From Syngnathus acus (taxonomy: Eukaryota; Chordata; Actinopteri; Syngnathiformes; Syngnathidae), in NCBI RefSeq assembly GCF_901709675.1, contig NC_051095.1, forward strand, positions 23,510,456 to 23,574,455: a stretch of 64,000 nt of DNA, given 5' to 3'. Positions within the stretch are counted from its first letter, which is position 1. Each line of letters starts with the position of its first letter. A program made the position numbers and the translations under genes. The notes beneath the pieces were generated by a model, which was given only the letters and a program-made list of their open reading frames with translations, did no database searches and had not been told where the DNA came from. Positions 20,866 through 33,697 of this stretch are shown in pieces.

Positions 20866-23438
20866 CACGTAGCAAATGTTTTGCCAGGGTTCTTAAAAGA
20901 ATGCAAACAGTTGCAAACAATTGCAAAAGTTTTTTCTTGTCGAATCATGTTCAAAATTTCTTGGCGACAAATAAAACTGTTGACGGTTATTAAAACTGTT
21001 GGTGAATGTCTTTGCACTGTTTGCGACCCTGAACAAACCCTGATGAAAAAAAAACATTTAGGCTCGGCCCAAACCCTTGCTAACCTTTGCGGCTCAGTGA
21101 AATATTGGCTTTAGACTCATTGTCAGACCTCAAACTACAACCCTGAATCCAGTTGAGCGCCACTGCCGCGTCGCACCACAGACAGTCCAGGAGTGGTCTT
21201 CTTGTCAGGTTCATGCTCGAGCTAAAAAGCTTCTTCTCACTCCTTTCCGAATGTCTTTTTTTTTCTTTTTCTATCGGTGTGTTTATTTTGCTTCCTCAAT
21301 TTAATTTCGGTTTTACGCAAGGACTTATCTGAGAACAAACAGGAAGCTCTGTATTATTTGTATATTTAAACATTCTGAATAAAATTGTCAATCAATCAAA
21401 ATTGCTCAGATGTGAGCAAACAGGCACATGGAAGCCATGCACTTATTGTTACAAGACAAGTTGTCGTGAGGAAATTAATAACGTTGGATCGCCTAGTGAG
21501 CTCATGGTCTTAAATTTGACTCTCCTCCGTGGATATACTATGATTTGGATACTCGATTTTGGTGCAAAAATGTGAGCTCAGTTCACACCTAATGATAATG
21601 TGAATGTTAGTGTCAATGGTTGTGTTTCCCCATAGTACGTGACCTATGATTGCAGGGCAAGCAAGACAAGAGGTCGTCAACTTTTCTCCTGAACTCAGCT
21701 GGGATAGGCTCCGGTTCCCTGCGACCCTGAACAGGACAAGCTGTACAGGGAATATGGCTGGTCATTTTGTTCTCAAATAGTTGTGTTGTGTAATTCACAT
21801 TAAGATTTTCAAATGGTACGTTTTATTCGTTGAGCTTTTGATGTGGGATTTTAGGGGTTTCTTCATCTTTTGGACAGTGTTATTATGTTTCTTGGCATTA
21901 ATGTACTTTAGCGATCCAAAATGTCAAAAGGGAAGGTTACTTTGAAAATCAGAGCAGATTGTTATAGAGTCACTTGTCTCTCAAACTTAATTACAATTTC
22001 AGTAACTGTCCAGAGCATACACTTGCTGAGAAAACAAGCCCTACTGTAGTCATTCCCGTCATGTATATTTTTATTCCCAAGTGTGTGTCACTGTAACACT
22101 ACCAATCCAAATATAAGTCATACATGAATATCAATAGTTACCTCTTTTTTTTGACAGATTTTCCAGCTGACTTTCAAATGTGACGGTTTGGAATTTTTGA
22201 TTTGCAACATAGTTCTCCTTGAACAACTTATTTGTTTCTGAGTTATCCTTTGGGAGAGAGTTCAGTCGCATCTTACCCAATAATAAAAAAAAACAACAAA
22301 AAAAAACACTTGAGAGCATTTCATTGTTGCCAAATTATTCAAGGGATTAATACAAAATTGTTATGAAAAACAGTATTAGAACAATACTGACTGAATATAA
22401 GAGAGATTAAAGTCAAAGAATCAGATGTAACGTTGTACAAGCTATGGTTACAATGGTTTGCAAAGATACAGTATACTCAATTCCCAATTTGCTGCGATTA
22501 AACACTTAACTATTTCAGTGCAAAATCTATTTTAAGAAAATGACTGGAGCAACCAGAATATAAAACTTTGCCGGTGGACAATGTTGTTTATGTCTGGTCC
22601 TCATCATTTAGACAATGCAGTGGCCTGTGATACTGTTCATGTCTCAAATGTATTCCGTTTTATGACCCTACTGGTTTAAAAGCTTTCAAATCATATATGT
22701 GAGTATGTGCATGCTCATTTTTAAAAGATTCAAAATGATTGTTAGGATTGTAATTTTATTATTCAGTCCACCTTTTGCCTGAGGTCGTTTTGGAATGAAG
22801 AGAATGCAGCTCCCTGTGACCCTGAACAGTGTACTGAAAGCAGTATGCAAATTGGATGGATAGATGCACTCAGTGTGTTGGTTGCATTAACTTTATACAT
22901 GTTTTGCTTCCAGGAAAAATGATGTTTGTGACTGTGTGTGTTTGCTCTGTGACGAACGGTGAAACTCCCCAGACCTTTACACACAACACATCTGTTTGGT
23001 GCAACAAATTATTTCCTTGGAAGGGACAAAACAAAATATTGTCCCTTCCTGTTTATGACTACTGGAGGTAGTATTTCAAAATTTCAAAACGATTTCCAAC
23101 CAAGTTTGTGCCATAATACAATCGATTTGCATAATTACTTTTCCAAATAAATTGCAAAGGTGATTGTTCATGACTTTTTTTTCTAGTTTATTATGACTTA
23201 CATTTCAAATGTTTTATTTGTGTATTTTTTTTATTATAACGTGTCCAAACTGAAGGGCCAACAATAGCATACCATGGAAATAGCAATGTATAGATATATA
23301 TGTATATACTACATGTTAGTGTAATAACACTTGTAAATAGGGCCTTACTTATTTGGATTTTTTGGAGACCTATGCCAATTTCTTAGCAGAAATACTGATT
23401 ACTGCTAACCAACTATTCATTCATTAACGCAAACTATT
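20866..23438. other. Mostly unassigned, with repeat scraps
   Basis: Contains a retroposon-like 3' end near 21365-21400 (gaataaaattgtcaatcaat) and antisense scraps of the dispersed fish repeat at 21690-21745 ('gctgggataggctccggttc') and 22798-22865 (ends 'aaattggatggatagatg'). No exon or RNA gene recognised. Confidence 0.45.
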
Positions 23439-23440
23439 TA

Positions 23441-25051
23441 CCGTATTTTCCGCCCTAAAAGGCGCACCTAAAAACCTAAAATTTTCTCAAAAGCCGACAG
23501 TGCGCCTTATAGGCCAGTGCGCCTTATATATGGATCAACTGATGAATTTGTTGATCCATACTGGTTGTACACAGTGCTCTGCCAAAATGTTTCAGTACGT
23601 TTTAGTACGACTAGTAAATTACAAGGTCGCATCGCTTCCCAGCATTACGGCAACTGTAGTCAGGGGGCGTCACCGAATAGCTGTTGTACCCGCGAGGCTA
23701 TTTCATGTCAAAATAGGCTGCTCTGTTAATGTTTCGAGTAAATCTACGGATCGATATGGAAGGGAAACATAGGTAAGTAGTACCAATGCGTTAGATCGAA
23801 CTTTAGTCAGTTCCGATCATTTTATAGGAGATCGTTTGAGAAACGCGATTGTTTACACTTTGCTGAGGCTCATGGGAGATTGCGAGCTGAGGCTCGTGAG
23901 ACTTTGCGGATGGCTAATGCTATTGCGATAGCTGCTATACGTACCAGGCTATTTCATGTCAAAATAGGCTGCTCTGTTAATGTTTCGAGTAAATCTACGG
24001 ATCGATATGGAAGGGAAACATAGGTAAGTAGTACCAATGCGTTAGATCGAACTTTAGTCGGTTCCGATCATTTTATAGGAGATCGTTTGAGAAACGCGAT
24101 TGTTTACACTTTGCTGAGGCTCATGGGAGATTGCGAACTGAGGCTCGTGAGACTTTGCGGATGGCTAATGCTATTGCGATAGCTGCTATACGTACCAGGC
24201 TATTTCATGTCAAAATAGGCTGCTCTGTTAATGTTTCGAGTAAATCTACGGATCGATATGGAAGGGAAACATAGGTAAGTAGTACCAATGCGTTAGATCG
24301 AACTTTAGTCAGTTCCGATCATTTTATAGGAGATCGTTTGAGAAACGCGATTGTTTACACTTTGCTGAGGCTCATGGGAGATTGCGAGCTGAGGCTCGTG
24401 AGACTTTGCGGATGGCTAATGCTATTGCGATAGCTGCTATACGTACCAGGCTATTTCATGTCAAAATAGGCTGCTCTGTTAATGTTTCGAGTAAATCTAC
24501 GGATCGATATGGAAGGGAAACATAGGTAAGTAGTACCAATGCGTTAGATCGAACTTTAGTCGGTTCCGATCATTTTATAGGAGATCGTTTGAGAAACGCG
24601 ATTGTTTACACTTTGCTGAGGCTCATGGGAGATTGCGAACTGAGGCTCGTGAGACTTTGCGGATGGCTAATGCTATTGCGATAGCTGCTATACGTACCAG
24701 GCTATTTCATGTCAAAATAGGCTGCTCTGTTAATGTTTCGAGTAAATCTACGGATCGATATGGAAGGGAAACATAGGTAAGTAGTACCAATGCGTTAGAT
24801 CGAACTTTAGTCAGTTCTGATCATTTTATAGGAGATCGTTTGAGAAACGCGATTGTTTACAGAGGGCTCGTTGGTTATTGGCTAGTGGATGCATACCGCA
24901 ACCCTAGTCAACCTCAGTTTGATGCAGTATAGCTTCTATTTTATGCGCCTTATAATCCGGTGCGCCTTATATATGGACAAAGTTTTAAAATGGGCCGTTC
25001 ATTGAAGGTGCGCCTTATAACCCGGTGCGCCTTTTAGGGTGGAAAATACGG
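23441..25051 (+). mobile_element. MITE family A, copy 2, expanded
   Basis: The ends ccgtattttccgcc and ggtggaaaatacgg are bordered by TA (23439-23440 and 25052-25053). Same internal sequence and orientation as copy 1, but 1611 bp long because of internal 251-bp tandem units. No transposase frame. Confidence 0.85.
23701..24860 (+). repeat. 251-bp tandem array inside MITE A
   Basis: Equivalent points (tttcatgtcaaaatagg) fall at 23701, 23952, 24203, 24454 and 24705, exactly 251 bp apart; the last unit is partial. Two diagnostic sites alternate: agtcagttcc/gcgagctg in units 1 and 3 and agtcggttcc/gcgaactg in units 2 and 4. A two-unit, 502-bp block therefore appears to have been duplicated. Confidence 0.92.
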
Positions 25052-25060
25052 TAATCCTCA

Positions 25061-25325
25061 CAAGGGTTGCAGGCACGCTGGAGTCTATGGGCAGTCTTTG
25101 GGCATAAGGCGCAGTACACCCTGAATTGGCTGCCAGCCAATCGCAGGGCACACAAAGACGAACCGCAGGGCACACAAAGACGAACAACCATTCACACGAG
25201 ATCCTTTTTTCCTAACAACCATACGGACAATTAGGAGAGCTCAATTGGCCGACCATCCATGTTAATGGAATGTGGATCCCTGCACCTCTGTGAGGTCAAT
25301 GTACTAATTGTGCCACCATGCCACC
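25061..25325 (+). repeat. Dispersed fish repeat
   Basis: 'agggttgcaggcacgctgga', 'ccctgaattggctgccagcc', 'aatcgcagggcacacaaaga', then 'ctctgtgaggtcaatgtact'. A short tandem duplication of 'gaaccgcagggcacacaaag' is internal. It immediately follows MITE A copy 2. Confidence 0.7.
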
Positions 25326-25372
25326 TTGATTACCAATTAATCAGCCGATGAAGTGTATATATCAATACAGTA

Positions 25373-26000
25373 GCGTATTGGCCCGAATATAAGACGGTGA
25401 TTTTTGCATTGAAATAAGTCTTACATTCGGGATCTAGACATTATACCCATTCACAACGCTAGATGGCGCCAGATATCTTTAAAGCGAATGCTGAACTTAA
25501 CTCCCAAGGCCAACGCGAACCACTGTCACGAAGAAGAAAGAGAGAGATCTCAGCTACTCTCAAGTTTAAACCAGTTTGCATTATTTTATTGCAATGTTTT
25601 TCCTTCTTCAGATTTGTTTCAAGACTACAGTTATAGTTAGACTTCACTTTGATGGTTAATGCAGTTATTGCAATTTTGTTGTTTTATTACAGTAGATTAG
25701 TTTATTTACATTTCAAAAACCAGAAGTCATTCATTTACAAATGTGATTGCACTTTAGTTTACATATTTAAATGTTCAGATATTAAGATGTGATAGACAGT
25801 TTTTGCATGACTTGAATGAGGCAAAATAACATGTGTTTTCTCTCAAATATATTGTTATAATCATTTGTTCCAGATGTACTGTAATTATTTTCTGTATAAA
25901 AATAAAATTTAGTGTTCAAAAAGTCGTTTTTCAAACTTGAGTCTTGAAAAAGAGGGGGTCGTCTTATAATCAGGGTCGTCTTATATTCGGGTCAATACGG
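25373..26000. mobile_element. TA-flanked MITE, family B, copy 1
   Basis: Left end gcgtattggcccgaatataa; right end ttatattcgggtcaatacgg. TA on both sides (25371-25372, 26001-26002). The second copy at 33698-34344 is in the opposite orientation. No transposase frame. The ends resemble families A and C. Confidence 0.8.
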
Positions 26001-26099
26001 TAATAGGACATGCATGTTCAAAAGTGCACATTCATAATTCTTAATTGAAAGAGTAGGTTTTGCGCAAGGAGGCTTTAGTTATTCTTCTTTTGTCATTTT

Positions 26100-26100
<1 letters not shown>

Positions 26101-26167
<67 letters not shown>

Positions 26168-26168
26168 T
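26101..26168 (+). repeat. (ctt t)n tetranucleotide microsatellite
   Basis: Seventeen perfect cttt units. Confidence 0.97.
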
Positions 26169-26423
26169 GGAAACTAATGAATGAGCCTCAGCTTGTTGTT
26201 GTCTCCCTCAGCATTTATGTTGTCATGGCAACCAGCTGCAGCAAGCAAAAAAGGTGGGTGAAAAAAAAAGTATGACTCATCTTCATTCCCATCTCAATGT
26301 GCAAATCAAGTTAAAGGTAAGGCCACAGTAAACATTAACCAAGTCACACAGGCAGAACCAGGGAGACATCAATGCCTACACTTTTGTGTTTTTGCCGTTC
26401 ATATATAGTGTATTGGATTTTAA

Positions 26424-26763
26424 TGTCACGACTCGTCCCTGGTTGTTTTATATGTAGGTTGTCATGGTTTCTGTCCGTGTCTGTGTACTCGCCCCTCCCT
26501 TCCTGTGTCAACTCACAATCAATGTTCTAATCACAGTCACCTGCCTCTTGTTACCTGTCTAGTATTTAAGTCCTGTCTGCGTGTCACTCCCCTGTCGGAT
26601 CATTGTTAATGTCCTGATGTCTTTTGTCTCACGTCTCTGTTCAGTTTCTGTTGTTGGTTTTGTTAGTCAGTTACGTCAGTCTGCCGAGTCTGTTAGTTTG
26701 TTTTCGTCAATAAACCCTGGTCCAAGCTGCACTTGGTCGCCCGGCTCCATTCCTTTCGTGACA
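26424..26763 (+). mobile_element. Solo LTR
   Basis: 340 bp beginning tgtcacgactcg and ending tttcgtgaca, with TG...CA termini and a perfect 5-bp duplication, tttaa (26419-26423 and 26764-26768). A TATA-like tatttaag lies mid-way and the polyadenylation signal aataaa is in 'gtcaataaaccctggtc' near 26708. These are the parts of a retrovirus-like LTR, left by recombination between two LTRs. The host retrotransposon is not present. A related LTR is at 52929. Confidence 0.82.
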
Positions 26764-26768
26764 TTTAA

Positions 26769-27383
26769 TGAAAGAAAACTACTCAATTTGTTCCCTTAAT
26801 TCATCTATTGTACCTCCATTTTTCATGAAATTACAGGAAATGGAACAATGTCTCGACCCTGCAAACTAATGAAACTATCTGTAATTAATTTGCCATCAGT
26901 CAACTAATAGATATCAATCCATTTTCTATAGCGTGTATCTTCATTAGAATCAAAGGTTTTACAAAATTAACTTCCGGGCATTCTGATGCCTGCATCATCG
27001 TGCCCTTGCGTTTTCTTGGCTCTTGAAAGCAGAGCTAAGTGGAATCTCTGCACTGGTTTGAAGTACTGCAACATGAAAGACACTGCGATAAAAGCTCCCC
27101 CAATTTGAGCGCTTCACTCAGCCATAAACAGCTTAATTACATCCTACTCTCCGCCACTCCAACTCCTTTAAACACGCATTTTGAAGTGATGATGTCAGGC
27201 TTCATTTAGTGTAAAATGGAACTTAAACATTCATTGGTCATAAACTTGTGCAATTTATATTTCGTTTCGTATATAACGTTTCTTTAATCGTGGCTTGGAA
27301 CTTGGGCGGAACCTTGCCACGCAAGGGTTACTACAGTGAGAGCTTAGTTCTTCAAGTAAAAACTTGTTGGGCCTGATTTTGTA
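26769..27383. other. Unassigned stretch
   Basis: No supported gene, repeat end or RNA. Confidence 0.4.
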
Positions 27384-27391
27384 GTCAAGTG

Positions 27392-28214
27392 CAGGTGTTT
27401 TCAACTGGTTTTGTCCAAGGGACCACCATTATAATCAAGAAGCAACTCGGGGACCACTGCTTTGGCGGAATATTATTTTATTTTGCACCAAAGAAGTATC
27501 GACCTATACAGGCTATTTATTTGCATCTGTATGTCTATTTCGGGACTCTCAGCTGCATTTGACATAATTTGGATGGCTAAATGCTTCACAAAATTAGCTG
27601 GAAAATAAATAAATTCTATATTGAGTTGAGGATTGAACCCACCACCTCCAAGGTTGAAGTATGTCACTGTATAATCAAACCACGGTCCTCATAAGTTTGC
27701 TTGAGGAGGGGGGAACTTGTAAAATATTCGACACTTGGTGAAAGCCCAAGAAGACAGAAAAAGTAAATTGATGCAGCCATGAATGGCACTGCCAGGTCCT
27801 ACTGGGAGCAAAATATAAATATAAAATCCCTTGCGCAAGGACACTTTAACATGATCACCGGGCTTGAGGAACTACAAGTTTGGAAACTATCACGCTACGC
27901 TGGTTCCTAGCAATCACCTTTTTCTAGCCCCATGGGTTGACTTAGTGTAACAGGGCTGCTGTTAGAATTAGTACCCCCTGTAACTTTGCTTGGGGAGGGG
28001 GGAACCTTTTCAAATTTGCTAAACTTGGTGAAAACACCCCCAGGAAGACATAGAAAAAGTTAGTTGATCGTTCACAAAATTAGCTGGAAAATAAATCGGG
28101 TCTAAATAATAAATGATTTTTATTTTTAAAAATGTTTCAATTATTTTCCATTTCCAATTTTGCGGACCACCAGCAATACCGCCACGGACCACTGCCACCG
28201 GTTGACAAACCCTG
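27392..28214. mobile_element. Non-autonomous hAT element
   Basis: Left end caggtgttttcaactggtt, right end ccggttgacaaaccctg. The flanking 8-mers gtcaagtg and gtctagtg differ at one base. 'gggaccaccatt' and 'gcggaccaccagc' near the ends fit a known hAT style. Internally, 27685-27765 and 27978-28070 are diverged direct copies ('tttgcttg.ggaggggggaac'). Confidence 0.72.
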
Positions 28215-28222
28215 GTCTAGTG

Positions 28223-28570
28223 CAAAGTACAGTCCAACAGTGTGCCTGTGTGGAGTTTTCTTTCTTTTGGTATTGTCATAGAAAGGCGCAGGTAGAAATG
28301 GCCGTTCGCGCCACTGTGGGAGTGAACGCAGCCGAATTGCTTCCCGGTCAAATGAAGTGGCTCCCCTCCTTCTGTTTAAATTTAGCACGGGAAAGGCGCA
28401 CGCTACCTTGGTCATTGCTGAAGCAAAAATAGACTCGCTGGACTCCATGCAGATGACCAAAGCGTGCAAAGGAACTGCGAGAAGACCCCCAATCGTGAAT
28501 GATGTAAAGTTGAGTTAGGCGATCACAGACCACTGTTGTGAAGAGGGCCCTTGGAGACTGTCTTCCACTC
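28223..28570. other. GC-richer unassigned island
   Basis: CpG-containing sequence such as 'ggccgttcgcgccactg' and 'gcgtgcaaaggaactgcgag' in an otherwise AT-rich region. No exon can be supported. It could be an unrecognised repeat body or an old promoter. Confidence 0.3.
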
Positions 28571-28682
28571 TCATGTTGAACAACAAAATCAAAATGAGGC
28601 TGCGTTTTTGTTTTTAGTTAAAAATTGTCTTGTTAAAAAATTGCAACTTGACCTTTATTACATCCGCATCAGTCAAACAGAG

Positions 28683-28686
<4 letters not shown>

Positions 28687-28745
<59 letters not shown>

Positions 28746-28930
28746 ATCTTTATTTCGAACATCCAAAACAAAAAAGAAAAGAAAAACAAAAAACCAAAAA
28801 AACAAAAAACAAAACAAATAACACTCTAAAGTGCCACATAAGTCCATACAACAAACAAACAAAAAATAAACCAACAATTAGAAATAAATTAATTAAATAC
28901 ATTAATTAATTAATAATAATAATAATACAT
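28687..28930 (-). repeat. (gatt)n and antisense retroposon tail
   Basis: A gatt microsatellite at 28687-28745, then 'gatatctttatttcgaacat' and A-rich sequence. On the minus strand this reads as an element ending 'aaataaagatatc(aatc)n'. Confidence 0.55.
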
Positions 28931-31512
28931 AAGTAAATAAATCAATAAAGAATGCTCGAAAAGGAGTAGGAGGAAGCATAGCTTAAGTTAAGACACTAAT
29001 TTAATGTTCTAACATTTCAATTTCAAGTTTGCAACCGAGTTTACAAGCACTACAGAACTGATTGTGTTTGAGCTTGTAAATTCTACTCATCATGCCTAAA
29101 TTCATCTGAGGGTGAGCCAGACAATGTTTCAGATGGTCAGTGGCTTCAATGCTTTGTTACTTTCTTGGACTACAATGAACTTCAAATAATCAGAAACCTA
29201 GCAGGCCAGTCAGCCCTGCCGCCACTTTTCTATTCCAGGCAGCTGGCTGTTCACATAGTCTTCTAGGTCAAACATACTGGAGCAATGCCTTCAGACAGTG
29301 CTGAATGATGGTCTATTTATGTTGATAAAACAATGATGTCACGCTCCTCAAATCAGGCCTCAAACAGCCTTTGATTGTGGAAAGTCATGCACAAGGCTGG
29401 CAGAGAGAATATAAGGTTTTAATTTACCTCTGATATTTTTGTCTTTGGGACATGCCAATTTGAAGTAAGGAAGAAGGATCATGTTAGTGGCTTTTTATAT
29501 GTGCACCCAGATATAACTCTATGTTTACAAGCACGTGATAGCATTTCACTCCTTTACTGCTGCCGATGATGTGTGAATGCAGCCATAAGCTGGCTTCTTA
29601 TTTTTTAAGAGGATCTGCTCAATAAACATCTGGTGAAAGTCAACGCAGGTATGTCTTACCAAAATAACAGAATGATTTAAACTCAGTCACTCGAGTATGT
29701 GGTGAGTGAAGATGCACACGGATAAAATCATCAGCCGAGGATTAAATTTGGCCTGATGCTGTCCTGGTTTGAACTGCTACTTATCATGGACACTCAGGGC
29801 TACTAGGTTTCATTTCACCAGTATGCGTACAGTGATGGCCAGTGAAAGCCAGTGACAGCCAGGCCTCCACCTAGCCAGTAGACTAGCATGAGTTCATGAT
29901 TTGTATTTCCTGGCAAACGCATGCATTCCTGCTTCCTGTTTTGAAATTTAAATAAGACACTCAATGTGCCTTATTTTGAGTAAGCCTGCAATTCAGCAAC
30001 GCTATGCAGTTTGACTGGATCGCACCCTTTTAAAATGTCCACATGAGGAGTCAAGGCACAGAAGCAACACAAACAACATGATGACAGCAGGTGAATCTTT
30101 GCACGCATTGCCTATCATTCAAATTCAGGTACAAGAAGTTCATTTGACGCTCCAGAGACGTCTGTCAGCAGAAGCCACTTATCACTGCCAGAGAGCTATC
30201 TCGTCATGCGGTACATACATTAATACATTCTTAGCTTAGGATTCAACCTAAACACCAGCGACAGAGCTTGCGTGGAAGAGGAACGTGCAGGAATCTGCTT
30301 GCCGTTGGCCGCAAGGTATTTCAATGAGGTCACTGTACACATGAATTTTCACCAGTTGGCACGTACAGGAGTGAAAACAAACATTCTATTTGTTTTACAG
30401 CTGTCTTTACTCCACATAGCTTAATTATCATACCAGCTGAAAGAAATCTTAAAAAGCTACATGCACAAGAGCATGGTGTGTTAATGATGATGTGTTTTTG
30501 GGGCGGGTGCTCCTATGTGCAAAGAATGCTTTGTTGAGGAAACTAGCTTTAGATTTCCCAAAATAAAATATTATAACCTGTACAACCCATTTTTCCTATC
30601 TTCTTAAGAGGCGAAATAAAAAAGAACTAAAACAATGTAATTGAACAAATGTGTACACTCTCTTACAACTAGGTTGTGGCTGTGTTCATAATTGTGTTGT
30701 CACATGACCAAAATTATACCTTTGATACTACAGTATCTGTTGGAATAATTTAGACCTGACAGTATCCTACACTGTGCTGGTACTAAAACCATACCATGGG
30801 AAGAATTTAAAACCAATAGAACCAGTGGAATAAAAACTGTCAAGCCATTTTTTTTGTTATTCAAAATATTGGGATACACTTGGCAAACAGTAAAGTTTTT
30901 TTGTTTTGTTTTTGGAAAATTTGCACACACAATAAATGTGTTTGGATAGTAATCAACATTCAAAAGTAATGTCCGACCCATTGTTTAAATGGCTAGCTTA
31001 AGGTTCTTTGCGTTGGAAACAATTCACACTCAACTTACATTTAAGGGTATTTCAGATGTGTCAATACACAGTCATACTCAAATACACCTGTCCCATTTAA
31101 AATATCTGAGATTATCGGCAAATAGATTTCAGATGTTCGAGCAGGCTTTACCTCACACTGTTTTTTGTTTTCTAGCAGAAGCCTGAAGGTTTTGTGGTAG
31201 CACTGACAGCTACAAATATTTATTAGTCCTTCTTCATCTTCTAAGGCCACTATTGTAGCTGAAGAAAAGCCACAAGATAATGATGCTTTTTGTTTGTTTC
31301 TATTTTGTGATGATCTGTGTTGTGCTTTGTGCCAAACATAGCTTTTGGAATCCTGCCCATAAAGTTCAACTTAAGGTATATCGGACCACAACAAAATCTC
31401 CAGAAAACATGAATGAAAGCTGCCCTGTTTTTCTGTGTGCTCTTAATACACTATCAAATTCATAAAAATGTACAGTAGCAGACGACAAAAGAGCCCCCCC
31501 AACACACACATA
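28931..31512. other. Unassigned 2.6 kb
   Basis: Low repeat density. 30640-30720 contains 'gtgtacactctcttacaact' and 'ttgtggctgtgttcataatt', possibly the edge of a Tc1-type element. Otherwise nothing is recognised except the inverted repeat listed next. Confidence 0.4.
30393..30559 (+). repeat. Left arm of an inverted repeat pair
   Basis: The reverse complement of this 167-bp stretch matches 34935-35092 along its length. Shared landmarks include 'ccatgctcttgtgc', 'agctttttaagatttctttc', 'cagctgt' and 'cctcaacaaagcat'. Identity looks about 80 percent by eye. Confidence 0.8.
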
Positions 31513-31514
31513 TA

Positions 31515-32732
31515 CCGTAATTTTCGGACTATAAGTCGCTCCGGAGTACAAGTCGCATCAGCCATAAAATGCCCAAAAATGTGAAAAAAAACATATATAA
31601 GTCGCTCCGGAGTAGAAGTCGCATTTTGGGGGGCAATTTATTCAACAAAATCCAACACCAAGAACAGTCAGGAACGAGCAGCAACAGGCTAAACGATAGG
31701 TATGCTAACGTGACATAAACACAAACGAAGAGCTGAGAACGGCCCTGACGTAAAATTCAGAGTTATTCAAAAAACTATTACATAAATAACACGTTAATAA
31801 AACCATCTGTGTCACTCCAATTCATTAAATCCATCGATCGTCCTTTGCCAACAATGCGTGCGCGCCGCTGACGGCGCTTGCACTTCAAAATATTCCACAG
31901 GCCCATATAACGATATATAAATTATATATCAAATAACTATTATATAAGCAATAATGTTATCAAACCATCTGTGTCACTCCAAATCATTAAATATTTATTT
32001 AACAAAACAAACTTCCAGGCGTGTGGCGGCGTGGACTTCCAGCCACGGAAGTGGAAGAGAGCTCCATAGAATAGGACCGGGCGTGCGTAAAAGCCATGAC
32101 CGAGCCCCATCCACCGTCCTCGGACAGCCACCCGGCCGAGCGCCGGCCCTCGACTTCCATCCACGGAGGTGAACGAGAGCTCGGTAGAGTAGGACCGGGC
32201 GTGCGTAAAAGCCATGTCCGAGCCCCATCCACCGTCCCTGGACAGCCACCTGGACAGCCACCCGGCCGAGCGCCGGCCCCCGACTTCAATCCACGGAGGT
32301 GAAAGAGAGCTCCGGAGAGTAGGAGTAGCGTGGGTAAAAGCCATAATAGTTTTTCAAACCTTCTGTGTCACTCCAAATCCTTAAATCCTTCAAACTCTTC
32401 GTCCGCCGTGTCACTTAGAAACAAAGCCGCTAATGATGCCGGTAGTACGTGGGACGCCTTCGTCATCTTCGTCATCCCGTGATCATTCTTTGTCCTTTAT
32501 GTAAACAACCGCCGCGCCACGCCGCGTCGCGCTGCTGACGTCACTTGAAATTCAAATTACAGTAATCCCTTGCTACATCGCGGTTCGTTTATCGCGGTTT
32601 CACTTTTTTTTTTTTTTTTTGGGAAGATTTTTGAACATTTTTGAAAAAAACCACATAAGTCGCTCCTTATTATAAGTCGCCCCCCCACCCAAACTATGAA
32701 AAAAAACGCGACTTATAGTCCGAAAATTACGG
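31515..32732. mobile_element. Family C composite MITE, complete
   Basis: Ends ccgtaattttcggactataa and ttatagtccgaaaattacgg, with TA on both sides (31513-31514, 32733-32734). Subterminal 'agtcgctccggagta' repeats on the left. Inside are about 2.5 units of a 118-bp minisatellite (start points 32036, 32154, 32284; the second unit is lengthened by a 12-bp duplication 'tggacagccacc') and, at 32560-32612, a Tigger-like end. No transposase frame. Confidence 0.82.
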
Positions 32733-32734
32733 TA

Positions 32735-33695
32735 CTACTATGTGCAGAACCTTTGAAACTCAGAAATAGATCAGCCTGACAAAGTAACTGAAAAAAGTGC
32801 TTCAAAGGCCCTAATCAGGAGTGCTTTTACCACCATGCTGTGACCTTTCCGCCGACCCTTCTCACTCACACAAGTATATCAGGAGCTGCAATTCTTTACT
32901 TTGAGGTTCCAAGGCTCTGATAATAATGGGCAGCCAGGGGAAACTAACATCCCATCAGGGACGTAAAGGTATTTAGGGGCTGCTTTCACCAGCTGCCAGG
33001 GTCGGTGTGTTCATTATATTTTCAGCCCAGACAGAGGACAGGTTATTTCCATCTAGTGAAAGGCTTGCTTGTTGGCAGGCATTTTTTTTAGTAGCTACCA
33101 TGGAGATGGGGACATGTTTGAGATTTGTGATAACAAAATCACATACATCCAATGTCAAATATCGCCCTTACCCAATATCAGAGGGGATCCGCTTTAGCTC
33201 ACCCATGACCCTGGTGAGGACAAAAGGTATGGAAAACAGATGGATCGATTTTATATGTAATCCAGAGCAAAGGTCATTTTGTAAAATTATTATAAAAATA
33301 TGCACGGATATGCATGTGGTCTGCCTCACAGTTAGAAATTTTGGACTGAAATCCGAGCTTGGACTTTCCTGTGTGGAATATATTTTCCCCGTTCTAACAT
33401 AGGTTAGTTTCCGTCCTCATTCAAAAAATATTAATGTTAGGTTAATTGAAGATGAATTGGAAACCTTTTGAGTCAAGACCCTGAGGTGATAAAATGCTGA
33501 CTTTGATCAAAGCTTTCTGGAGATAACTGATACTACAGACGTTAAAAAAATGTTTGAAGATTCCTGTTTTGGTGTTTTTCTTTTTAGAAACAGTGGTAAA
33601 CATATTCTTATTCTTGGTGATATTTAGAGTTAGGGCCTGGACAATTAATCGGCCAGCCGATTATACCAATTGTTTTTACCTATGATATATGTATA
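32735..33695. other. Unassigned stretch
   Basis: A 131-codon open frame at 33007-33402 has no recognised motif and ordinary AT-rich codon use; I do not call it a gene. Confidence 0.4.
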
Positions 33696-33697
33696 TA

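Noticed and set aside
23701-24860. CRISPR-like regular repeats
   Set aside because: The units are contiguous 251-bp tandem copies without spacers, in a vertebrate MITE.
33007-33402. 131-codon open frame
   Set aside because: No recognisable domain, no splice context and AT-rich composition like its surroundings.
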